Source: Pseudochrobactrum kiredjianiae
Lineage (GTDB): Bacteria > Pseudomonadota > Alphaproteobacteria > Rhizobiales > Rhizobiaceae
Length of the DNA: 64,000 bases
Direction: 5' to 3'
NCBI RefSeq assembly: GCF_030362795.1
Contig: NZ_JAUCBM010000008.1
Coordinates: forward strand, 55,020 to 119,019
Part shown: positions 28,787 through 35,879 of the stretch, piece by piece
Numbering within the stretch: position 1 is the first letter of the stretch
How the letters are laid out: every line of letters begins with the position of its first letter
Notes under the pieces: generated by a model
The model's input: the letters and a program-made list of their open reading frames with translations, nothing else
Told to the model about the DNA's origin: nothing
The model's database searches: none
Program-made: the position numbers and the translations under genes

Positions 28787-30406
28787 ATGCGTTTATTTTC
28801 ATCTCGGGCAGCGTTGCTGGGTGCAACACTGCTCTCCGGTACGCTTGCAGTTGTTGGCGGAACGGTTGCCGCACAGGCTAAGACACTGGTTTATTGTTCA
28901 GAAGGCTCACCAGAAGGTTTTGACGCTGCGCTTTACTCGACAAACAGCACATGGGATGCGTCATCCGAGACGGTCTATGATCGACTGACTGAGTTTAAAG
29001 CCGGCACAACAGAGATTGTGCCGGGACTGGCCGAGAGCTGGACAATTTCGGATGATAATCTGGAATATGTGCTGAAATTACGGGAAGGCGTGCAATTCCA
29101 GAAGACGGATTATTTTACACCGTCACGTGAGTTTAATGCCGATGATGTGCTGTTCTCATTCAACCGCCAGATCGATAAAACCAGTCCTTGGTATAATTAT
29201 ACCGGCATGGGCAATTGGGAAATGTTCGATGCGATGGAGATGGGCAAAATCGTCAAAGAAATCGTGAAAGTTGACGATCATACGGTTAAATTTGTGCTTA
29301 ATCAGCCGGATGCATCTCTGCTCGCAAAACTGGCGTTGAATTTTGGCGTCATTCTCTCAGTCGAATATGCCGATCAGCTTGAGAAATCAGATAACCGGCT
29401 GGATCTCGATCATAAACCGGTGGGCACCGGACCTTTCGTGTTCAATGCCTATCAGCAGGATGCGGTGATCCGTTTCGCAGCGAACCCTGATTATTGGGGC
29501 GGCAAGCCGAAAATTGATACGCTGATATTTGCGATTACAGTGGATTCCACTGCACGGATGCAGCGCCTGAAAGCGGGCGAATGCCAGATTGCGCCTTATC
29601 CCGCTCCGGCCGATGTGGAGGGGCTTAAAGCCGATCCGTCGCTGACCGTTGTAGAACAACCGGGGCTCAATGTCGCTTATATGTCTTACAACACGCTTGT
29701 CGCACCTTTTGACAAGGTTGAAGTGCGTAAGGCATTGAATATGGCGATTAACCGTCAGGCGATTGTCGATAGTATCTATCAGGGCTTCGGACAGGTTGCG
29801 CAGACCGGTGTGCCCCCGACAATGTGGAGTTATAACGGAGCGATTAAAGGTCCGGTTTATGATCCGGAACAGGCAAAGAAAATGCTGGATGAAGCCGGTG
29901 TCAAAGATCTGAACATGAAAATCTGGGCAATGCCAGTGGCCAGACCTTATATGCCGAATGCACGCCGTACTGCCGAAATGATGCAGGCCGATCTGGCACA
30001 GGTCGGTGTGAAGGTTGAGATCGTATCCTATGAATGGGGCGAATATCTCAAGAAAAGCCGTGATAAAGCCCGTGACGGTGCAGTGATCCTCGGGGCGACC
30101 AGTGATAATGGCGATCCGGATAATATGCTGAGTTTCTTCTTTGTTTGCTCGGCAATTGGTTCCAGTAATATGTCAAACTGGTGCTATAAGCCAGTGGATG
30201 ACTTGCTGCAAAAGGGGCGTGTCACCTCTGATCTGAACGAACGCAGAAAGATCTATGAAAAAGCACAGGAATATATTGATGAGCAGGCACCATGGCTGCC
30301 GATTGCCCATTCAACCGTTGTGCTGCCCATGTCGAAAAAGGTCAAAAATTATGTGATGGAACCGCTGGGTTCACATCGCTTTAAAAATGTTGATCTCGAC
30401 GAGTAA
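28787..30406 (+). CDS. ABC transporter substrate-binding protein, DppA/OppA-like (SBP family 5)
   Basis: The 539-residue periplasmic protein has a signal peptide (MRLFSSRAALLGATLLSGTLAVVGGTVAAQA) with cleavage near residue 32. Family 5 landmarks follow: LVYCSEGSPEGFDAALYST, a YDRLTEF segment, GLAESWTISDDNLEYVLKLREGVQFQ, HKPVGTGPFVF and NPDYWGGKPKIDTL, matching dipeptide-binding DppA-type proteins. ATG 28787 has GGGGAGGAAG upstream; the longer open frame overlaps the creatininase gene. No permease or ATPase genes follow, so it must share a transporter encoded elsewhere. A strong hairpin terminator follows it. Confidence 0.93.
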   Translation: MRLFSSRAALLGATLLSGTLAVVGGTVAAQAKTLVYCSEGSPEGFDAALYSTNSTWDASSETVYDRLTEFKAGTTEIVPGLAESWTISDDNLEYVLKLREGVQFQKTDYFTPSREFNADDVLFSFNRQIDKTSPWYNYTGMGNWEMFDAMEMGKIVKEIVKVDDHTVKFVLNQPDASLLAKLALNFGVILSVEYADQLEKSDNRLDLDHKPVGTGPFVFNAYQQDAVIRFAANPDYWGGKPKIDTLIFAITVDSTARMQRLKAGECQIAPYPAPADVEGLKADPSLTVVEQPGLNVAYMSYNTLVAPFDKVEVRKALNMAINRQAIVDSIYQGFGQVAQTGVPPTMWSYNGAIKGPVYDPEQAKKMLDEAGVKDLNMKIWAMPVARPYMPNARRTAEMMQADLAQVGVKVEIVSYEWGEYLKKSRDKARDGAVILGATSDNGDPDNMLSFFFVCSAIGSSNMSNWCYKPVDDLLQKGRVTSDLNERRKIYEKAQEYIDEQAPWLPIAHSTVVLPMSKKVKNYVMEPLGSHRFKNVDLDE

Positions 30407-30413
30407 TAAAGCT

Positions 30414-30448
30414 GCACCGCTTTTGGTTTGTTTTTTCAAAAGCGGTGC
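30414..30448 (+). terminator. Intrinsic terminator after the DppA-like gene
   Basis: GCACCGCTTTTG (30414-30425) and CAAAAGCGGTGC (30437-30448) form a perfect 12-bp stem with an 11-nt T-rich loop, just after the stop codon of the binding-protein gene. Confidence 0.8.
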
Positions 30449-30897
30449 TAATCAAACTTTTTGATGAATTCAAATGTTTAGCTTATTTTCATTTCTACCG
30501 CGTTCAAGTTTTTAAACGCCTCCTTACATCATAAATCCTGCCGCTTAATTCCTAAAGCTTCAGCATGCGTGTCTGTGCGCAGCTGTCGTGTACGGCATTT
30601 GTTTTATTGGCTCACAAACACGCAAACATCTGTCTGAATTTTCAAAATTTAGTCTATCCTCATAAAGAGTTGTGGCGACCATGTTGAAATGTCCACTTCT
30701 GCGCAGAGTAGAAATTTCACTGTGATGACGCGTGTAGCGTCAGCCCCGTCAAGCTGGCTGGTAGGTGTTGCTTAGCCTGAACGGGGGCGGGGGAATGCGT
30801 GCCTCTTCGGCTTTAGTTTTCTCGTTCACCGTTGATCGTGGTGCGCTTCCGGTATGTGCCCGTTTCCTGCTGCTCCCAAAGCTGCTATGATTTTGGC
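30449..30897. other. Gene-poor interval, no convincing gene
   Basis: About 450 bp with no supported coding frame or RNA. It marks the boundary between the amino-compound operon and a stretch of mobile-element relics, and may hold an untranslated leader for the small gene at 30898. A G-rich tract near 30781-30794 is the only striking composition feature. I could not identify any element in it. Confidence 0.5.
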
Positions 30898-31341
30898 ATG
30901 GCTAAAGACGTTCTGAGGTTTTTCTTCGATTACGGCGCAGGTGGCTGCCTATGGGCAGGTGACACCGCAACGCGTGATAGGCTCGATATAGGGCCTGTCG
31001 ATGCAGTGGCCTTTGACTGCGAAGGGCGAGTGAGTAAGCCCGCCTGCGTGGAGCTTTCTGAATTGGCTCAAAGTTTGCGTGACCAACTAGACTTCGAGCA
31101 CTCTTGCTATCTTAACCCACTGTATCCACCTGATCCAAGCCTTTGGACACAGGCTCTCTGTGAGAGTTTCAATACGAATGTGGACAGGTTGCTAGCGATT
31201 TTACGCCACGAAATTGGCAAGGACTACGAGATATTGGACGAACAAATCCGCTATGTGGAAGATCCTCAACTTGATGATTATCTGGCCGTCAACCCAGGCC
31301 TCACTAGATTGAACGAAGTCAAGGTTCGGACTGTCCGCTAA
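30898..31341 (+). CDS. Hypothetical protein
   Basis: The 147-residue protein begins MAKDVLRFFFDYGAGGCLWAGDTATRDRLDIGPVD. It has no signal peptide or membrane segment. The composition is acidic, with three Cys in the first half and a helical C-terminal part (LRDQLDFEHSCYLNPLYPPDPSLWTQALCESFNTNVDRLLAILRHEIGKDYEI). I do not recognise the family. ATG 30898 starts the well-behaved part; an upstream in-frame GTG has no support. It lies next to decayed transposons, so it may be cargo of, or collateral to, that mobile region. Toxin-antitoxin or immunity roles would be guesses. Confidence 0.6.
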   Translation: MAKDVLRFFFDYGAGGCLWAGDTATRDRLDIGPVDAVAFDCEGRVSKPACVELSELAQSLRDQLDFEHSCYLNPLYPPDPSLWTQALCESFNTNVDRLLAILRHEIGKDYEILDEQIRYVEDPQLDDYLAVNPGLTRLNEVKVRTVR

Positions 31342-31344
31342 GGC

Positions 31345-32587
31345 TAAAGTTGCCGATTATCAACCACCTCCATACGCGTTAATGCCTTCTATCGGTGTAC
31401 GATGATAGCTGGGTCATTGATGATATCAGTCCGTCGTCCTGGTTTACGGCCATTTGGCTTATAGCCATTCTTTTTGCTGTTACTCTTCACCCTTGGTTGT
31501 GGCATTCATTCCTGCTGTTCTTTGATAAATACCAGAACATGGCTGAGCCTTTTATTCTCGACAATGGCGGCGTGGGTAACACACTGATCCATTTCAAACA
31601 TCTTATAAGGCAGAGAAAGACCTCGGCAACGGATATCAAGACGACGATCAGCAAAGGCATAGGTATCAACATATTTACCAATCAGACCATGGGTTATATC
31701 ATTGGCCTCCAACATAACATTGCTCTCGTTTGCACAGAATGTCACGAAGGAGATAATTGATTATATTCTATGGCTTATGCAGATTATAACAACGGGTAGG
31801 GAGCTTGAAAAACTTAGCATTATTTCGCATCATAAACTCTGGTAAGAAAGCATTACCTGCCTCCATATCCGATACCCAGCCAGTCTGAGCTCCTTGACCA
31901 AACGATCCTGCAATGTGCGATTAGCACGCTCAACACGCCCTTTCGCTTAGCTGGAAATTGCACACAGGATCTCAATATTGAGCTCTGAAAGGGCACGTCC
32001 GAATTGCGTCATGCCCTGACCACCTTTGGCATCCGCCTTGGCCACCCGAAATACCGAATGTTTGTCGGAATAAAGGGCTATTGGGCGACCACGTGTTTTT
32101 AGGTAAAGTTCTAAAGCTTCAAAATACGTAAAAGCATTCTCTGAGCGCACAAAAAGTAATTGCATCAATGTGCTGGTGGCATCGTCAATGAAAACAAGCA
32201 GCGTGCAGGGTGGCCCACGGACTTTAAGCCACCGATGATCAGAGCCATCAATCTGGACCAATTCGCCATAGGCTTCGCGACGCAATCGTGACTGATGAAA
32301 TGTCTGGCTTTTTTTTCGGGAAAGCCATATTTCGGCTTCTTGCATCCATTTGCGCAGCGTCTCACGTGACACGTTAAGCCCATGATGTTCAGCCAGTTTC
32401 TCTGCTGTGAGTGTCGGCCAAAATCGAGATAGCTCTCGCGGATCAAAGGCAGAGCATAATCACGGATACCATTAGGCAAGCGATTGTTAGAACAGCGACC
32501 TCGGCTTTTGTGGCGAAGACTGGCCGCACCATCATTTATAAAACGATCCAACAACCGGTGGACATGACGCTCGCTCAAAGCTAGCAC
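31345..32587 (-). pseudogene. ISNCY-family transposase, decayed
   Basis: Read on the minus strand, the fragments line up with an ISNCY-type transposase in order. First is the helix-turn-helix ALSERHVHRLLDRFINDGAASLRHKSRGR (32581-32500). Then, in another frame, comes the integrase-like core with ETLRKWMQEAEIW, QIDGSDHRW, LYSDKHSVFRV and GMTQFGRALSELNIEILC. This is followed by NRTLQDRLVKELRLAG, then KLPTRCYNLHKP, and then the C-terminal domain VMLEANDITHGLIGKYVDTY to VTHAAIVENKRL and GYKPNGRKPGR. It is broken by at least two frameshifts and several stops, including TAA after EILCAISS and TAG near 31389. The N-terminus is missing where it abuts the Tn3 relic. It cannot make an active transposase. 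Confidence 0.85.
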
Positions 32588-33797
32588 ATGCGGCGAAGAG
32601 CCTCGGCGGTGGCGATGTCCGATGTGAGACGCGCGGTTGGTCCGGGGCCGAGGTTGCAGCCATAGCTGTAGACCGTGAGAATATAGCGTTGTTCTGCGTT
32701 AGAAAGCTTAGGGTTTGCGCCAAATGGTGGCCTAAAATGACGAGTGTAGCTGGTCCAGCATGTGCCGTTTTTGAGAATATCGAGCAGATGCCGTTCACCC
32801 ATACGACTGTGAACTTCCGCTTCGAAGGAAGCCAGTCCTTCAGGCTGAGATTTGCGAAGTGTTTGTTTAAGAAAAGGCTTCCCGTTTGGGTCAATCGTCA
32901 CCTCGGCATTGTCTGGAAAACCGTTATCAAATTGCGCTGCTGCCTGAGTGCGTTGAGCTTTCAGCCCGGTGGCGAACGTCATGCCTTCCTCCGGCATGCC
33001 GACGGCATGGCAATAGTCCGTCAAGCGCGGCAGGCAATCCGCCCATGGCAGAAGTTGGGAACGATAGTCATAGAAAATTTCGGCGCCCACGACGTAGAGA
33101 CCACCCGCCTGCAAGGCATCCGCCAGATGGGTGAAGACGCAGTCCTCGAATGCTCGTCGCGCAGCAAAGCCACGGTTGGAGCAGCATTTGATGACAAAGC
33201 TCTGCCGTCGTTACCGATCCGGTTGGGACAATAAGCAAACCGTCCGGCGGCATCAGGTATCAGACGGCCCGCTACGGAAACATACATGAGACTATGAACT
33301 TGAGCTCGCAAATTGCCAACTAACCGATCCAGGGTACTAAACGCAGGCAAATCTATGCCAGCAACGCAGCTCTTCTATGGCGCGATTAATCAGATCGGCC
33401 GGATCATTCATGGTCAATCCCGCTTACGTAATCGCCGCCGAGACCAAGCTTTCGCCCTTCGGGTTGTAGGAACGGGCACCAAGATAGACAAAAGCGGCCG
33501 CTCGATAGCAGCAAAGCGTTTTCTCGCTGATTTCTGTGCCCCCTTAGAGGCGACAAAATTAAGCTGCCCCGCGATGTTGTCAACGATACATACATGTGTT
33601 TCACCCGAGATGGGAAAGCAACCAACGCCACGGCGGACAGTCAATAATACGGCCAGTGTCAGACAACTCGCTTCACCTCGAGTGTTTGCGTTAATAAATT
33701 CTCTGTCGGAATCACTCAGAGAATGTCGGGCAATAAGCTTTTCACGTGTCAGTGCCTCGCCCAAGTTCGGATAAGTGGTATGGTCAATTATAGTCAT
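32588..33797 (-). pseudogene. tnpA: Tn3-family transposase TnpA, decayed and truncated
   Basis: Minus-strand fragments match Tn3-family TnpA in order. The N-terminal DUF4158-like part is TYPNLGEALTREKLIARHSLSDSDREFINANTRGE, then LTLAVLLTVRRGVGCFPISGE and HVCIVDNIAGQLNF. Next is LPAFSTLDRLVGNLRAQVHSLMYVSVAGRL and LIVPTGSVTT in shifting frames. A middle part, GLYVVGAEIFYDYRSQLLPWADCL to SYTRHFRPPFG and AEQRYILTVYSYGCNLGPGPTAR, ends at the junction with the ISNCY relic. Several frameshifts and at least one internal deletion are evident, and the C-terminal catalytic domain is absent. It diverges from the resolvase gene at 34027, the usual tnpA/tnpR layout. Confidence 0.85.
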
Positions 33798-34026
33798 CAG
33801 AGTATCCAGAAAAAGAGCTGCCAAATGCTCGGAACGACATGAGGAAATCGATGGCGACAGCCCATCCCATTTTACAGTCTAAATAATATTCATCGGAAAA
33901 CACTTTGTTTTCCGCTCACCTTCTGGAGATTTCGATTTTTGATCGGATCATACCGTGAAATTCAAGTGGAAAACCCTGTCGGAATGATACTAAGTGTGGA
34001 TACCTCATTTTTGAAGTTTTCCGTAC

Positions 34027-34614
34027 ATGTTGATCGGGTATATGCGTGTTGCATCAGCAGATGATCGACAAAGTGTCGATCTGCAACGTGATGCTCTGAT
34101 TGCGGCCGGTGTCGATGCGCGGCATTTACATGCTGACAAAGTTAATGGCGTGCGCGACGACAGGCCAGGTCTGAAATTCTGTCTCGCTTTCCTGCGATCT
34201 GGAGATTGTCTTGTTGTATGGAAAGTCGACCAGCTTGGGCGTTCCTTGACGCATCTCTTGACCATCATCAATGATCTTAAACAACGCAAGATCGCCTTTC
34301 ATTCACTCACTGAACAAATGGATACGACTACAGCACAAGGAGAATTATTTTTCTCTTTGTTTGGCGCTCTTGCTCAATATGAGCGCTCCCTGCTTCAGGA
34401 ACGCGTGAATGCTGGTTTAGCTGCAGCGCGCCGGCGCGGCCGTAAAGGCAGCAGACCACGGGCCATTGATCCTGAAAAGCTTGAGAAAATCATCGGTGCG
34501 CTTCATATTGGATCGAGTAAAGCTTCGATCTGCCGTACAATCCAAATTCCTTGCTCTACACTCATTGATACTCTTGCGCGGGCAGGCTGGAATGCGGCAC
34601 AAGTGCTCAATTGA
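34027..34614 (+). CDS. tnpR: Tn3-family serine resolvase TnpR, likely inactive
   Basis: The 195-residue serine recombinase starts MLIGYMRVASADDRQSVDLQRDAL. It has the conserved DRPGLKFCLAFLRSGDCLVVWKVDQLGRSLTHL region with catalytic-domain arginine, the long E-helix LFGALAQYERSLLQERVNAGLAAARRRGRKG, and a C-terminal DNA-binding helix-turn-helix (SKASICRTIQIPCSTLIDTLARAGW). Related resolvases read RVS at the catalytic serine, whereas this one reads RVA followed by Ser. Serine 10 of Tn3 resolvase thus aligns with Ala9, so the nucleophile appears lost or displaced. Length and frame are otherwise intact. The about 230-bp space to the divergent tnpA relic would have held the res site. Confidence 0.9.
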   Translation: MLIGYMRVASADDRQSVDLQRDALIAAGVDARHLHADKVNGVRDDRPGLKFCLAFLRSGDCLVVWKVDQLGRSLTHLLTIINDLKQRKIAFHSLTEQMDTTTAQGELFFSLFGALAQYERSLLQERVNAGLAAARRRGRKGSRPRAIDPEKLEKIIGALHIGSSKASICRTIQIPCSTLIDTLARAGWNAAQVLN

Positions 34615-34634
34615 CAATATTTTAGTTAAAGCTC

Positions 34635-34668
34635 TAAGTATTCGTAAATTGCGATATACGAATACTTA
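34635..34668. repeat. 12-bp perfect inverted repeat downstream of tnpR
   Basis: TAAGTATTCGTA (34635-34646) and TACGAATACTTA (34657-34668) form a perfect stem with a 10-nt loop. A third copy of TTCGTAAATT occurs at 34677-34686. It could be the tnpR terminator, an operator for the acyltransferase gene, or a transposon-related site; sequence alone does not decide. Confidence 0.6.
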
Positions 34669-34757
34669 ATTTCAATTCGTAAATTCTTTTCATATTTAGA
34701 TTAGTGTTCTAAAAGAGAGGAGAATGTTCAATATTTAACTCGTCTTAAGGCTCTGAT

Positions 34758-35834
34758 ATGAACAAGCAATTACAGCTAAAAACGTTACAACAAGGTCGTG
34801 GTTTGGCTGCTATGGCAGTTGTTGCCTTTCATCTCTCCCTGCTGCTTGGAAACTTTCGTTATTTAAATGATGCTGTTTTTTTAGATTTCACATATCGTGG
34901 TAATTTAGGGGTTGATTTTTTCTTTGTACTGTCCGGTTTCATTATTGTTTTTGCCCATTACAAAGACATTGATCGTCCGAACCACATTTCGGAATATTTG
35001 CTGAAACGCTTTACACGGCTCTTTCCAGTCTATTGGCTCTATACCGCAATTTTTTGCAGTTTGGTTGCACTCGGTATCGGGAGTGCCAGTATCGTTCCGG
35101 AAACTTTAAACAATTGGATATCTACGGTTTTTTTGATCCGTCTTGATAGTTTCGAACTTCCGATCACGCCTGCGTGGACCCTTATTCACGAACTTGCTTT
35201 TTACCTGGTTTTTGCAACGCTCATTCTGAACAGGACTCTCGGTATTATCATCTTATCCGCATGGTTGATCACCGGCGGCCTTGTTTTTCAATATGCAGAT
35301 GAAGGCTCTAGGTCGCCTCTAACAACGTATTTTTCACCACTAAATTTTAATTTTATTATAGGAATGGCCGCTTTTTATGCTTTTCAAAAATTCAGCTCTA
35401 TAAATATGAAGCCAGCTTTTCTGTCCGGCCTCATATTGTTCATTATTATATATATTCTTGAAAACCGTGGCATTAGTTATAATTATTTGCAAATTGCCTA
35501 TGCGCTCAGTTTCGGATTGCTTATTCTGGGCTCTGCCTCTTATGAAAGAAGCGGATTTAAAGCGGAAAAGTTTAAAATTCTCAGCCTGATAGGCGATGCC
35601 TCTTATACAATCTATCTGACCCATTTGGCATTTCTTGGTCTTTTTTCCAAGATAGTGATTAAACTATCGCAATATTTCCCATTAAATCCGGCCGCTATTT
35701 ATTCTATTGTTTTTGTTTTAACTATCATATGCGGTTGTCTCCTATATAGTTTCGTGGAGCGCCCATTGTTGCAGTATTGCAGAAAATTTCTTGCAAAAAA
35801 TCGCCGGAACAGGCTGATCACCGAAACTGTCTGA
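34758..35834 (+). CDS. Acyltransferase 3 family membrane protein (OafA/YrhL-like)
   Basis: The 358-residue integral membrane protein has about ten hydrophobic segments and starts with the diagnostic LKTLQQGRGLAAMAVVAFHLSLLL, then GNLGVDFFFVLSGFIIVFAH with the conserved catalytic-type His earlier (VAFH). RFTRLFPVYWLYT, DASYTIYLTHLAFLG and a terminal VERPLLQY complete the family pattern. These enzymes add acetyl or other acyl groups to surface polysaccharide, LPS or exopolysaccharide sugars at the inner membrane. Codon use looks more A+T-rich than neighbours, consistent with acquisition. It is convergent with a glycosidase gene, with a strong bidirectional hairpin between. Confidence 0.93.
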   Translation: MNKQLQLKTLQQGRGLAAMAVVAFHLSLLLGNFRYLNDAVFLDFTYRGNLGVDFFFVLSGFIIVFAHYKDIDRPNHISEYLLKRFTRLFPVYWLYTAIFCSLVALGIGSASIVPETLNNWISTVFLIRLDSFELPITPAWTLIHELAFYLVFATLILNRTLGIIILSAWLITGGLVFQYADEGSRSPLTTYFSPLNFNFIIGMAAFYAFQKFSSINMKPAFLSGLILFIIIYILENRGISYNYLQIAYALSFGLLILGSASYERSGFKAEKFKILSLIGDASYTIYLTHLAFLGLFSKIVIKLSQYFPLNPAAIYSIVFVLTIICGCLLYSFVERPLLQYCRKFLAKNRRNRLITETV

Positions 35835-35842
35835 GCGGAAAA

Positions 35843-35878
35843 ATTGAAGTGCGGGACCTTAACTTTCCGCACTTCAAT
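35843..35878. terminator. Convergent bidirectional terminator
   Basis: ATTGAAGTGCGG (35843-35854) and CCGCACTTCAAT (35867-35878) form a perfect 12-bp stem between two converging genes. On the minus strand the stem is followed by TTTTT, so it best serves the glycosidase gene. Confidence 0.82.
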
Positions 35879-35879
35879 A

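Noticed and set aside
31506..31745. A small SnoaL-like protein gene
   Set aside because: First impression only; in order with neighbouring fragments it is the C-terminal domain of the decayed ISNCY transposase.
31395..31760. A plus-strand open frame with a hydrophobic N-terminus
   Set aside because: The opposite strand reads as the C-terminal part of the ISNCY transposase relic, which explains the region.
32581..33114. An apparently free-standing 177-codon gene
   Set aside because: Its sequence is the middle of a Tn3-family TnpA; it is a fragment of the pseudogene, not an independent gene.
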